Below, piece by piece: positions 25,397-34,083 of a stretch of 64,000 nt of DNA (the stretch's first letter is position 1; every line of letters begins with the position of its first letter). The stretch is from Flammeovirga sp. OC4 (GTDB lineage: Bacteria; Bacteroidota; Bacteroidia; Cytophagales; Flammeovirgaceae), in assembly GCF_000812565.1 (NCBI RefSeq), contig NZ_JTAM01000013.1, forward strand, positions 1 through 64,000, given 5' to 3'. Made by a program: the position numbers and the translations under genes. The notes beneath the pieces were generated by a model that worked only from the letters and a program-made list of their open reading frames with translations, was not told the origin of the DNA and did not search any database.

Positions 25397-26695
25397 TTAT
25401 TGACAATATTCGATCACTGCCTCTCTTATGTGTGTGAAAGTCTCATGTAGTAGCTCTTCATTTTCTTCAAGTAATGTTACTCGGAAACCTTGAAGATCTG
25501 AACAGAAAGATGAAATAGGTACTACACAAACCCCTTTCGCAGCCAATAAATTGTAAACAAATCGTTTATCATGTGGCATTGCTTCAGCGGTCCATTCGTT
25601 TAACATTTGTTGGACTTCAGGATTATCTACTTTCAGTGATTGTCCTTCTTTTAAAACACCATCTTTAAAGATAATGGTATTGTAGAATGCTCCATATGTT
25701 TTGTTAAAGGTCAACTGAGGAAGATCGCCTAATAATTCAGCAATGATTTCAGCTCTCCTTCCAATCGCATTATTGGCTGCATCTCTATAAGGTTGATAAC
25801 GCTCATCTTGCATAATTCTAGGAATAGCCATTTGAGGTAATTTCGTCGAACAAACCTCAATCATTTTCGCATTATCTAAGGTCTGACAAAGACCATCAAA
25901 TTGTTGGTCTTTCTCTCTGTTGTAATATTCCATCCAACCACAACGAGAACCCGGCCATGGGAATTCTTTCGAAATACCTTTTAAGGCAATCCCTGGTACG
26001 TCTCCAATGTACTCTGCGAGTTGATGTGTTTTTGCTCCATTGTAAGTGACATTTGAATAGATTTCATCAGAGATCAAAATCAAATTAAACTCTTTAGCAA
26101 TGGCTACAAATTGTTCCAAAATCTCCATAGGATACACCATTCCTGTAGGGTTATCAGGGTTGATGATCAAAATACCAACAATGTTCGGATTGTATTTTAC
26201 TTGTAAATACAAGTCCTCCATATCAGGGTACCAGTGATTTTCTGGATCTAATTTGTAGGTCAAAGGTGTCGTATTGGCGTGGGCGGCTTCGGCGGAAGAG
26301 TGAGTAGAGTAAGCAGGTGAGGGTCCAATGATTCTTGATGTAGGTAACAAGAATTGATATAACTTTGAGATCGCATCTCCAAGCCCATTGAAAAATAAGA
26401 TGTCATTGGCATCAATTTTAACCCCTTGAAGAGCATTGGTGCGTTCAGCTAGAAACTCTCTTGTTTCTAAAACTCCTTTGGAATGACAATAACCAAAAGT
26501 ACCATTTTCATCCAACAATCCACCGATGATATCTTTCATCCATGTTGGCATTTCAGCATTTTTCTGAATGGGATCACCGATATTTTCCCAATAGATTTTC
26601 TGACCTAGTTTTCTTAAACTATCCGCTTTTTTTACAATACCACGGATTTCATAACTAAGTTCATTTGCTCCTTCTCTTAAAAGTTTCTGTCTCAT
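25397..26695 (-). CDS. Class I/II pyridoxal-phosphate aminotransferase
   Basis: The product is a cytoplasmic PLP-dependent transaminase of the class I/II fold. 432 residues. The N-terminus is slightly long ('MRQKLLREGANELSYEIRGI'). Family motifs include 'NIGDPIQK', 'FFNGLGDAISKLYQFLL', 'INPDNPTGMVYP' (N-x-P-N-N-P-T-G-like, here NPDNPTG), 'LISDEIYSNVTYNG' and the PLP-lysine region 'LKGISKEFPWPGSRCGW'. The Asp-x-x-Tyr pair (SDEIYS) and the Arg in 'PGSRCGW' are conserved. It resembles alanine or aspartate aminotransferases. A perfect 9-bp inverted repeat lies just upstream of its start. Substrate not decided. Confidence 0.9.
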   Translation of the reverse strand: MRQKLLREGANELSYEIRGIVKKADSLRKLGQKIYWENIGDPIQKNAEMPTWMKDIIGGLLDENGTFGYCHSKGVLETREFLAERTNALQGVKIDANDILFFNGLGDAISKLYQFLLPTSRIIGPSPAYSTHSSAEAAHANTTPLTYKLDPENHWYPDMEDLYLQVKYNPNIVGILIINPDNPTGMVYPMEILEQFVAIAKEFNLILISDEIYSNVTYNGAKTHQLAEYIGDVPGIALKGISKEFPWPGSRCGWMEYYNREKDQQFDGLCQTLDNAKMIEVCSTKLPQMAIPRIMQDERYQPYRDAANNAIGRRAEIIAELLGDLPQLTFNKTYGAFYNTIIFKDGVLKEGQSLKVDNPEVQQMLNEWTAEAMPHDKRFVYNLLAAKGVCVVPISSFCSDLQGFRVTLLEENEELLHETFTHIREAVIEYCQ

Positions 26696-26709
26696 CTTCC
26701 GTTTTTTTT

Positions 26710-26735
26710 AGTAATTACCCGCCAAAGTAATTACT
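26710..26735. promoter_or_regulatory. Inverted repeat directly upstream of the aminotransferase start
   Basis: AGTAATTAC at 26710-26718 and GTAATTACT at 26727-26735 are perfect 9-bp arms with an 8-bp centre. The site lies 15-40 bases ahead of the minus-strand ATG, a position that suits an operator or a leader hairpin. Confidence 0.5.
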
Positions 26736-26941
26736 CAAGCATTTTATCATGCTTCTATTAAAAATATAAGCCTATTCTAAATGAGTTCACAGCACACAAT
26801 TGTGAATAAGATTTAGAATGTTAATCTCAAAATTGCTTTTTCATTATGAGAATATCAATATTCTTAACAAGATATTGATATAATTTTATGAATTAGTTGG
26901 ATAACTTGTAACTTTATAAGGATATCAACTTGGATAAAAGA

Positions 26942-26986
26942 AAAACAGCGACTTATTCACATTAAATGAATAAGTCGCTGTTTTTT
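26942..26986 (-). terminator. Strong hairpin downstream of gldA, bidirectional shape
   Basis: An 18-bp stem (26942-26959 with 26967-26984) with a 7-nt loop holds CAGCGACTTATTCA and its complement. Runs of A on the left and T on the right mean it can terminate transcription from either side. It serves gldA on the minus strand, where a U run follows the stem. Confidence 0.8.
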
Positions 26987-27007
26987 TATAATGTAAAGAT
27001 TACTATT

Positions 27008-27076
27008 AAAATCAAAAAAGATGATATATATGCTTATTTAGGTCTTTTGTTTATTAATATCATCTTTTTTGATTTT
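27008..27076. repeat. Perfect 20-bp inverted repeat at the gldA stop codon
   Basis: A 20-bp arm at 27008-27027 (beginning AAAATCAAAAAAGATG) is matched exactly by its reverse complement at 27057-27076, with a 29-nt loop. The right arm overlaps the first base of the gldA stop codon. Together with the hairpin at 26942 it makes two stacked structures at the 3' end of gldA. Confidence 0.75.
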
Positions 27077-27986
27077 ATTTCTGAGCTAGTTTTGTGAATA
27101 TCTCTTCCATAGATTGAATTTGTGTATTCATTTCTATGATGGCTTGTTGATATTCGGCTGTTTTTCTGAAAATATCACCTCTCAAATCCATTTCGTTGGG
27201 GTAGTAGATCAAAACTTGTTGATTATTCAACATTTCAATCTTTTCAACACCTTCTACACTTTCTAGGAATTGAGCATCAGTAGGATTTTCGAATGTGACA
27301 TTCAAAATAGTTTTAGAGCCTAAATGTCTTAAATTGTTGACATGATCGTTGGCTACAATATCGCCTTTTCTGATAATAACGACTTTGTCACACAAAATTT
27401 GAACTTCCTGCATGATATGAGTAGATAGCATCACTGTTTTATCCTGACTCACCTTTTTTATTAAAGCTCTGATATCTTCTAACTGAATTGGGTCAAGTCC
27501 AGTAGTTGGTTCATCTAAGATCAACACCTCAGGATCATGAATAAGTGCTTGAGCAAGTCCAACTCTCTGACGGTAACCCTTTGAAAGTGCCCCAATTTTT
27601 TTCTTTCTTTCTTGCGTGAGCCCCGTCAGCTCAATCATTTCCTCAATTTTACTTTTTTTCTTTTGCCCTTTTAACTTGTAGATAGAAGCACAAAAATCAA
27701 GGTATTCACGCACGTACATATCCAGATACAATGGGTTATGTTCTGGTAAGTACCCTACTTTTTTTCGAACTTCGATTGGATCATTGACTACATCATAGCC
27801 ACATACGTTGATAGTGCCTTCTGTAGGTGGAATGTAACAGGTGGCAATTTTCATGGTGGTTGATTTTCCAGCACCATTTGGTCCCAAAAAGCCTAATATT
27901 TCTCCTGGTTTAGCTTCAAAAGAAATGTTATTTACAGCTTTTTGTTCTCCATATATTTTAGTTAAATTTTTTACTTTAATGCTCAT
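27075..27986 (-). CDS. gldA: GldA-type ABC transporter ATPase
   Basis: GldA is the ATP-binding subunit of an ABC transporter needed for gliding motility in some Bacteroidota. The 303-residue product has Walker A 'GFLGPNGAGKST', a Q-loop region with the GldA-like 'VGYLPEHNPLYLDMYVREYL', the ABC signature 'LSKGYRQRVGLA', Walker B 'VLILDEPTTGLD' and a switch His in 'LSTHIMQEV'. The length and the PEHNPLYLDMYV motif match GldA well. The permease subunits GldF and GldG are not adjacent, as is common outside Flavobacterium. It starts 53 bp after an FGGY kinase gene and may share its transcript. A general export ATPase is the alternative. Confidence 0.85.
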   Translation of the reverse strand: MSIKVKNLTKIYGEQKAVNNISFEAKPGEILGFLGPNGAGKSTTMKIATCYIPPTEGTINVCGYDVVNDPIEVRKKVGYLPEHNPLYLDMYVREYLDFCASIYKLKGQKKKSKIEEMIELTGLTQERKKKIGALSKGYRQRVGLAQALIHDPEVLILDEPTTGLDPIQLEDIRALIKKVSQDKTVMLSTHIMQEVQILCDKVVIIRKGDIVANDHVNNLRHLGSKTILNVTFENPTDAQFLESVEGVEKIEMLNNQQVLIYYPNEMDLRGDIFRKTAEYQQAIIEMNTQIQSMEEIFTKLAQK

Positions 27987-28039
27987 AGGGCGAAGTTAAA
28001 AAAGTGAGACTACCAATTCAAAAATAATGTACTCCTACC

Positions 28040-29575
28040 TCATTTTTTAGGATAGCCTGTAATTTTTTGAATCTTTTTATAAATAGGTTGTAATTGAGGG
28101 TACATCTTAAGATATACTTTATCATAAAGCTTTTGATAAATCGCTACTTCTTTTTTTTGAGGATAGAATGTTTTTTCAAATCGAGTCATTTCTTGAATTG
28201 CAGAAGAAAGAGTGTGTTTTCCTAATCCAATATAACCCAACATGGCCGCACCGAGTGATGATGTCTCAAAAGTATGTGGTCGGTGTGTAGGAAGGTTGAA
28301 AATATCGGCTGTTAGCTGCATAGCAACATCACTTTGAGATCCACCACCAGAAACTCTTAGTTCGGTCATTTTATAACCTGTTCTCTTTTCTGTTTGTTGA
28401 GCACCCTTTTTAAGGGCATAAGATATTCCTTCTAAGATGGCCTTATAAATATGTGCTTTGGTGTGGATATCCCCAAATCCAATAATACTTCCTTTGGCTT
28501 CTCGTCCGGGGTTTTTTATGCCAGGAGACCAGAAAGGTTGTAATGTCAAGCCCATAGATCCTGCGGGTATTTCTTTGATCATATCTTCAAAAAGTGATTC
28601 AGGCGCAACATTCATTTCCTCTGCGTGTAAAACTTCTTGATGTCCAAATTCTTTTTTAAACCAGCTGATCATCCAAAAACCTCTATACACCATGATTTCT
28701 GTATTATTACTTCCTTTTACGGCACTACTGTACGAAGGGAAAAAGGGAATCACTTCTTTGTATTTGGGGATATTTGTAGAGACAGTAGCGGTTGTTCCAA
28801 AACTCAAACAACCTATATTGGGCTGATCTGCTCCAGAACCAAGCATTTCACAAGCTTTATCTGAGGCTCCAGCAATTAAAGGAGTTCCCTCAGGAATTCC
28901 AATTTCTTTTGCAGCCTCTTTTGTAATTGTTCCAATACGCTCTGAAGGGTGGACAAGTTCTGGTAGCTTATCCATTGGGATATTGAATAACTTATGCTTT
29001 TGATCATTCGCTTTTGTCCAATGATGAGTTTTGTGATCATAAGGCACAAAGCCTACCATATTTCCGGTCGTTTCCTTGTAAAACCCTGTTAGTTTAAAGT
29101 GAAAATAGCCAGATAAGAAAAGGTATTTGTAAGTGTTCTTCCATATCTCAGGTTGATTTTGACGAATCCAATTGGACTCGCTTTCCAAAATAACATGTTC
29201 AATAATGTCATACATCCCAAGACCTTTCATCGCAAATTTTAGAAAAGGAGAGGGGTAGTCTTCAAGTTTGGCCTTTCTTTGATCTAACCAAACAATAGCA
29301 GGACGGAGTGGTTTTCCTTCCTGATCCACATTAATGACCGTACCTCTTTGTGTTGTAATAACAACCCCTTCAATATTGACCTCGTTGTCTGCTAAAAGTT
29401 TTTTGACAGTAATGCATGTATTTTCCCAATAATAATCGGGATCTTGTTCAGCCCACCCAGGTTGAGGGGAATGATAAGGAGTAATTGGAGTTTTTTGAAG
29501 AGCAATAATATTCCCCTTCTCATCAATTAAAGAAGCCCTTATGGATTGTGTTCCTGCGTCGATGGATAGTATCAT
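28040..29575 (-). CDS. FGGY-family carbohydrate kinase
   Basis: The product is a sugar or polyol kinase of the FGGY family (xylulokinase, glycerol kinase and relatives), phosphorylating its substrate with ATP in the cytoplasm. 511 residues. The N-terminal phosphate-1 motif is 'LSIDAGTQSIRASLIDEKG'. The catalytic Asp lies in 'GASDKACEMLGSGA'. Near the C-terminus are the FGGY signature regions 'RVSGGGSQSDVAMQLTADIF' and 'ETSSLGAAMLGYIGLG'. The substrate cannot be told; there is no sugar isomerase or transporter beside it. It diverges from the Sm-like gene at 29636 across a 60-bp gap. Confidence 0.9.
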   Translation of the reverse strand: MILSIDAGTQSIRASLIDEKGNIIALQKTPITPYHSPQPGWAEQDPDYYWENTCITVKKLLADNEVNIEGVVITTQRGTVINVDQEGKPLRPAIVWLDQRKAKLEDYPSPFLKFAMKGLGMYDIIEHVILESESNWIRQNQPEIWKNTYKYLFLSGYFHFKLTGFYKETTGNMVGFVPYDHKTHHWTKANDQKHKLFNIPMDKLPELVHPSERIGTITKEAAKEIGIPEGTPLIAGASDKACEMLGSGADQPNIGCLSFGTTATVSTNIPKYKEVIPFFPSYSSAVKGSNNTEIMVYRGFWMISWFKKEFGHQEVLHAEEMNVAPESLFEDMIKEIPAGSMGLTLQPFWSPGIKNPGREAKGSIIGFGDIHTKAHIYKAILEGISYALKKGAQQTEKRTGYKMTELRVSGGGSQSDVAMQLTADIFNLPTHRPHTFETSSLGAAMLGYIGLGKHTLSSAIQEMTRFEKTFYPQKKEVAIYQKLYDKVYLKMYPQLQPIYKKIQKITGYPKK

Positions 29576-29635
29576 GATGTTAGTTTTGTTCTGTATTGAT
29601 GCTTATATTTCGGAAAAAAGTAATGATACTATAAA

Positions 29636-29863
29636 ATGAGAAAAGGTACAAAAAGATATTATGGTCAAATGATTACTTCAAATAAAGAATCGTTTGTGGG
29701 AAAAGAGTTAGATGTAATCATGAAAAATGGACAAAGTTATCATGGTGTCATTAAAAGCGTCAATGAGTCTGGATTTCAGATGAAAGATGGCTTAGATGGG
29801 AAACACGAATTATTGTTTGCTAACATTGATGAAGTGTTAGAAGTGATTCCTGCAAAATATTAA
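29636..29863 (+). CDS. Small Sm/Hfq-fold-like protein
   Basis: The 75-residue product has no signal or membrane segment. Its core 'GKELDVIMKNGQSYHGVIKSVNESGFQMKD' followed by 'HELLFANIDEVLEVIP' has the layout of an Sm domain: five beta-strands with a Gly in strand 2 (G-x-I) and a short 'I-x-x-I'-like end strand. This is by eye; an SH3-like or RimP-C-like barrel would look the same. The ATG at 29636 lies in an AT-rich gap of 60 bp shared with a divergent kinase gene. A hairpin terminator follows the gene by about 90 bp. RNA binding is possible, not shown. Confidence 0.75.
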   Translation: MRKGTKRYYGQMITSNKESFVGKELDVIMKNGQSYHGVIKSVNESGFQMKDGLDGKHELLFANIDEVLEVIPAKY

Positions 29864-29950
29864 TTGAATAATCATCTCATTCTACTTCTAAAAACTAACA
29901 TTAGTTGTTCATAGATAGGGCTTTATCAAAAAAAAATCCCTAAATTTTAA

Positions 29951-29997
29951 AGTCGTTACGTTCTCGTGTATTTGAGAAGTAACGACTATATTCTTTT
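29951..29997 (+). terminator. Hairpin between the Sm-like gene and gadB
   Basis: AGTCGTTACGTTCTC (29951-29965) pairs with GAGAAGTAACGACT (29974-29987), with one bulged base, followed by TATATTCTTTT. It likely ends the Sm-like transcript. Confidence 0.65.
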
Positions 29998-30017
29998 AAA
30001 AACTATTCTATTTCTTT

Positions 30018-30033
30018 ATATCATAAATGATAT
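30018..30033. promoter_or_regulatory. Palindrome just ahead of the gadB start codon
   Basis: ATATCAT (30018-30024) and ATGATAT (30027-30033) are 7-bp arms with a 2-bp centre, and the palindrome ends 6 bp before the ATG. It could be an operator or a structure at the ribosome-binding region. Confidence 0.45.
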
Positions 30034-30039
30034 TTCGCA

Positions 30040-31419
30040 ATGCTGAAAAAAAATAAGAAAATTAGCGACCCCCATGCCCTTCACAATGCTGTCAAGTCAA
30101 TCAGAAACCAAGTTCAAGTTCCTAAGTATTCTTTACCAGAGGAACAGATGGAACCCGCTCAAGCCTATAATATCATTCATAATGAATTGATGCTGGATGG
30201 GAATGCCAGACTCAATATGGCTACTTTCGTTACTACATGGATGGAACCGGAGGCTGAAAAATTAATGGCTGAAACCTTCGATAAAAACATGATTGATAAA
30301 GATGAGTACCCTCAAACAGCAGAAATTGAGGAGCGTTGTATCAATATAGTTTCAAAGTTATTCCACGCACCTGACACCGGAAATGCAGTAGGTTCTTCAG
30401 CAATTGGATCTAGTGAAGCAGTGATGTTGGCAGGGATGGCTTTTAAGAAAAAGTGGAAAGAGAGAAGAGAAAAAGCGGGATTGTCTACCGATAAACCTAA
30501 TCTTGTGTTAGGTACTAATGTGCAGGTAGTTTGGGAGAAGTTTTGCCGTTATTGGGACGTAGAACCTAAATACATTCCGATGAAAAAAGGAAAGTATGTC
30601 ATTACAGCTGATGAAGTAGTCAATACCGTAGATGAAAATACTATTGGTGTAGTCGCAATTTTAGGAACAACATTTACAGGAGAATTTGAACCAATTGAAG
30701 AAATTCATGATGCATTGGTTGAGAATAATACAAAGACGGGTTGGGAAACACCATTGCATGTTGATGCGGCGAGTGGTGGCTTTGTTGCACCGTTTATTCA
30801 TCCTGGATTAAAATGGGATTTTAGATTGCCACTTGTGAAGTCGATCAATGTTTCTGGGCATAAATATGGTTTGGTATACCCTGGTATTGGTTGGGTAGTT
30901 TGGCGAGATGTATCAGATTTACCCAAAGACCTTGTTTTCCATGTGAACTATCTAGGAGGAGATATGCCCACATTTACCTTGAACTTTTCACGCCCAGGAA
31001 ACCAGGTCATCGGCCAATATTATAATTTTATTCGACTGGGAAAACAAGGTTATCGTCAGATCATGAAGGATCTCCAATTTATAGCTATGAAAATTTCATC
31101 TGAAGTGGAAAAGTTAGGCCATTTTGAGTTGCTGAGTGATGGAAGTACAATTCCAGTTTTTGCCTTTAGTGTGAAAGATGGATTGAACTTCTCAGTCTAT
31201 GATATTTCAAGTAAATTAAGAGAGAGGGGGTGGTTGGTTCCGGCGTATACTATGCCAGCCGATACAGAAGATGTAGCCGTACTGAGGATCGTTGTCAGAG
31301 AGGGCTTTAATAGTGATATGGCCACCATGTTGATCCATGATATTCAAAAAGCAGCAGAACACTTTATTGCAAGGGGAGATCGAGAAATGAGGACATCGGG
31401 TTCTAGTTTTGCTCATTAA
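30040..31419 (+). CDS. gadB: Glutamate decarboxylase
   Basis: The enzyme converts glutamate to GABA and CO2, consuming a proton; in many bacteria it protects against acid. 459 residues, normal for GAD. Family motifs include 'NMATFVTTWMEPEAEKLM', 'VGSSAIGSSEAVMLAGMAFKKKW', 'HVDAASGGFVAPF' and the PLP site 'SINVSGHKYGLVYPGIGW' with Lys275. The C-terminal segment contains 'ADTEDVAVLRIVVREGF'. No glutamate/GABA antiporter gene (gadC) is adjacent, so acid resistance would need one elsewhere. It is preceded by a palindrome and followed by a terminator. Confidence 0.95.
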   Translation: MLKKNKKISDPHALHNAVKSIRNQVQVPKYSLPEEQMEPAQAYNIIHNELMLDGNARLNMATFVTTWMEPEAEKLMAETFDKNMIDKDEYPQTAEIEERCINIVSKLFHAPDTGNAVGSSAIGSSEAVMLAGMAFKKKWKERREKAGLSTDKPNLVLGTNVQVVWEKFCRYWDVEPKYIPMKKGKYVITADEVVNTVDENTIGVVAILGTTFTGEFEPIEEIHDALVENNTKTGWETPLHVDAASGGFVAPFIHPGLKWDFRLPLVKSINVSGHKYGLVYPGIGWVVWRDVSDLPKDLVFHVNYLGGDMPTFTLNFSRPGNQVIGQYYNFIRLGKQGYRQIMKDLQFIAMKISSEVEKLGHFELLSDGSTIPVFAFSVKDGLNFSVYDISSKLRERGWLVPAYTMPADTEDVAVLRIVVREGFNSDMATMLIHDIQKAAEHFIARGDREMRTSGSSFAH

Positions 31420-31426
31420 TTATACT

Positions 31427-31465
31427 GAAAGCTCAGTTTTCAGATAAAGCTGAGCTTTCTTTTTC
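31427..31465 (+). terminator. Rho-independent terminator after gadB
   Basis: GAAAGCTCAG at 31427-31436 pairs with CTGAGCTTTC at 31450-31459, followed by a T run. It ends gadB 8 bp after the stop. Confidence 0.85.
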
Positions 31466-31494
31466 CATTACAATATCCCTTTAAAACTTATATT

Positions 31495-32133
31495 ATGCAT
31501 ATACATTTACATCCACTTACGTCAAGAAGAATGGTGTTATGGATGTCTATATTATTTATGGTAGGAGCATCTTGTTTCATCTATTCAAGTTTTACGTTTT
31601 TGCTCCCTCATCCCAATGAATCATTTCTCAATATTATCTTTTTTATAGGTTCTATTCCTTTTACTTTCGCTGCATTTTTTCAGTTATTGAATGCTACAAA
31701 TCAGAAGAATCAGGAATGGAAACTTATGGCTTTCCGCCCTAAAAATAGCGGTTATATTGCAGGGTTAACACAATGGCTTGGTACATTACTATTTAATATC
31801 AATACGTTTGATGCAACTCGAAAACTCGATTGGTTAGAAGGGGATTTACTGGTTTGGGTACCCAATATGTTAGGGTCCATTTTATTTCTGATTTCTGCTT
31901 TTTACTTACTTAAAGAAATCTCCTTTAAGCTCAATTGGGACGATAGGGAAAACCTAAGTATTTGGATCAACATGCTAGGATGCATCACATTTATGATATC
32001 TGCCATTGCTTCAATTTATTTACCGCAACCATTGCCGCTAGCCTTTGTTCAATTTGCCTTGGTCAATACAGGAATTGGTGCCATTTGCTTTTTTTTAGCA
32101 GCATTTATTGGATTGACAAGATTACCAGAATAG
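31495..32133 (+). CDS. YrhK-like integral membrane protein
   Basis: The 212-residue product has about six membrane helices: near 'WMSILFMVGASCFIYSSF', 'IIFFIGSIPFTFAAFF', 'TQWLGTLLFNINTF', 'PNMLGSILFLISAFYLL', 'MLGCITFMISAIASIYL' and 'TGIGAICFFLAAFI'. The repeated G-x-x-x-F/I-x-x-A pattern resembles the YrhK domain, which I name with moderate confidence. The function is unknown. It ends 8 bp from the convergent M23 gene, with no terminator between them. It is downstream of gadB but separated by a terminator. Confidence 0.75.
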   Translation: MHIHLHPLTSRRMVLWMSILFMVGASCFIYSSFTFLLPHPNESFLNIIFFIGSIPFTFAAFFQLLNATNQKNQEWKLMAFRPKNSGYIAGLTQWLGTLLFNINTFDATRKLDWLEGDLLVWVPNMLGSILFLISAFYLLKEISFKLNWDDRENLSIWINMLGCITFMISAIASIYLPQPLPLAFVQFALVNTGIGAICFFLAAFIGLTRLPE

Positions 32134-32141
32134 TATTTGTA

Positions 32142-34004
32142 TTAATACGTTTTTTCAAAAACAGAAGTATTACCAGCTCTGTCCGTAATGATCATTTTAA
32201 ACTTTCCTTTCAAAGGTTGCTTATCATTCAACAGTCGGGTCTGAATGTAATCTTTCTTCGCATCATATTCTAATAGAATAAATTGCCCATTTAAGGTCGC
32301 TTTATAAGAGGCGATTCCTGCATCTTCATCTTCAATTTTGAAACGTAGTTGATTACTTTTCCATTTCTTTAGAAGTATAATTTTTGGAGGCGTATTTTCA
32401 GGTAAGATAGTAAACTTACCCAATTTAGAGGTTCTGAAACTGATAATATTATCATTCCATCGTCCACCTAAAAAGTGTTTCTTTCCTTTCTGATCAATTC
32501 TGAAAACAAAGTTTTTGTCATCAATAAGTGAGGAATCATTGACTTCATAATGTACCAAAGCACTAGCGTGTAGTGGTGTATAGTAGTCATTAATTTTTAA
32601 AAGGTTTTGGCCTTCTTCAATCGTTAGATATAGTGTGTCAAATAAAGAATGTTCTCTAAATTCAATATTGACATTTTTACCATAATACTTTAATGATGAA
32701 TGATGGGGAACCTGATATTCTAAATGCGTGTCTAACTGAGTGGAATCAATAGAACACATAAATGGAAGGCCATCTCTTAGATCCCATAAATAGTAATTGA
32801 CATTTCCTTTGTGGTAAGCAGGTTGAATTTTTTGATTCCAAAGTGGGAAATGTAGTTGAAGTGATTTTCCTTTCTCGGCAGGGATAGCCACTTTCATAAT
32901 ATTTTCTTCGATTGATATGGAGTCAAATTGCTTGCTAAATTTAGGTGTGGGGATGTGCCCTTTAATAGTGAATTTGGTGACGGTGTGATTGTCAAAACTA
33001 TCCCAAAGTTCAATTCTTATATTCTTTCTCTCATTGGGGTTTACTTCAATAAATCCAGTGAGTGAACTGTCTGGATAAATTGGTAAGTGGTTACTGTCAA
33101 ACTTGTACAGCCTTTGGTATCTCCTTTTAGTGTCTAAAAATGCTTTGTAGTCTGTAAACGTATTAATATTTGCACTCTTGTCGAAAGGAATACGATTGAT
33201 GATGTGCTCATAGATAAGTTGATCATTTTCAAAAACTTGAATTTTGTTGATACCATATTTATTATAAGTACCATCAGCACGATCATAGGTGTCAATTTCT
33301 ACACCTACTTTTCCAAGAGCATTAAAAGTAGAGGCTTGATAATAACCATATTTTCCGGAAACGGACTTCAAAATTGGTGCAAATTCACCTTCAACTCTGC
33401 TGTAAATTTCAAGGGGTCTTAATCGTACGCTTCTTACCGTAGGGGGAATGTTATCCATGACTTCGCTAAAACCGAAATCAACGGGATTGAGTGGTCTTTC
33501 TTCTTGGTCTCTAATTTCAAAATGGAGGTGAGGTCCGGCTGAAGAACCCGAATTTCCAGAATACCCAATGATATCACCTTTTTTGATGACAAATAGGTTT
33601 GAAGGAAGGTTTTCTAAATCAATTTCAAATGACTCTTTTTCGTATTGTTTCTTGACAATATATTCTTCCAATTTTGGGGCAAAACGTTGTAGGTGACCAT
33701 AGACAGTCCATTGACCATTGGGGTGCATCATATACAGACCGCGGCCATAGCCAAACGGAGAAACTCTCATTCGGATGATATAACCATCTTCGGCGGCATA
33801 AATCGGAAGACCTTCTACACCTCTTGTTTTAATATCTAAACCACCATGAAAATGTGTTGTTCTCAATTCACCCATAGAACCCGCAAAATAGTTCTGTTTT
33901 CCAGGTTCAATCGGAAACAGGTAATCAGGAGTGTAAGATGTTTCTTGGGCAATGCTGAGTAAAGAAATACTCATTAAAGAAAAGAACAATTGTAATTGTC
34001 TCAT
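32142..34004 (-). CDS. M23-family metallopeptidase (secreted)
   Basis: The product is a zinc peptidase of the lysostaphin/LytM type that cleaves peptidoglycan cross-links, or a scaffold of the same fold. It has a signal peptide ('LQLFFSLMSISLLSIA', cut before QET). The peptidase domain is at the N-terminus of the mature protein: zinc ligands His53 and Asp57 in 'HFHGGLDIKT', and the catalytic/zinc pair in 'SAGPHLHFEIRD' with H-x-H. The rest of the 620 residues is beta-rich and resembles Ig-like sheets; no membrane segment is seen. The catalytic motifs look intact, so it is likely active. It is monocistronic and convergent with the YrhK-like gene. Confidence 0.9.
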   Translation of the reverse strand: MRQLQLFFSLMSISLLSIAQETSYTPDYLFPIEPGKQNYFAGSMGELRTTHFHGGLDIKTRGVEGLPIYAAEDGYIIRMRVSPFGYGRGLYMMHPNGQWTVYGHLQRFAPKLEEYIVKKQYEKESFEIDLENLPSNLFVIKKGDIIGYSGNSGSSAGPHLHFEIRDQEERPLNPVDFGFSEVMDNIPPTVRSVRLRPLEIYSRVEGEFAPILKSVSGKYGYYQASTFNALGKVGVEIDTYDRADGTYNKYGINKIQVFENDQLIYEHIINRIPFDKSANINTFTDYKAFLDTKRRYQRLYKFDSNHLPIYPDSSLTGFIEVNPNERKNIRIELWDSFDNHTVTKFTIKGHIPTPKFSKQFDSISIEENIMKVAIPAEKGKSLQLHFPLWNQKIQPAYHKGNVNYYLWDLRDGLPFMCSIDSTQLDTHLEYQVPHHSSLKYYGKNVNIEFREHSLFDTLYLTIEEGQNLLKINDYYTPLHASALVHYEVNDSSLIDDKNFVFRIDQKGKKHFLGGRWNDNIISFRTSKLGKFTILPENTPPKIILLKKWKSNQLRFKIEDEDAGIASYKATLNGQFILLEYDAKKDYIQTRLLNDKQPLKGKFKMIITDRAGNTSVFEKTY

Positions 34005-34030
34005 GAAAAGTTAGATAAATTATTAGCTAC

Positions 34031-34062
34031 TAAGTACAAATTCAAAATTGACTTTGTACTTA
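34031..34062. promoter_or_regulatory. Perfect 10-bp inverted repeat upstream of the M23 gene
   Basis: TAAGTACAAA (34031-34040) and TTTGTACTTA (34053-34062) are exact inverted arms with a 12-bp centre. The site lies 27 bp ahead of the M23 start codon and could be an operator or a leader hairpin. Confidence 0.5.
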
Positions 34063-34083
34063 AAAGGTCAGAAATAAATGCAT

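Noticed and set aside
30040..31419. Tyrosine or other amino-acid decarboxylase
   Set aside because: The PLP-site sequence 'SINVSGHKYGLVYPGIGW' and the N-terminal motif match bacterial glutamate decarboxylases closely.
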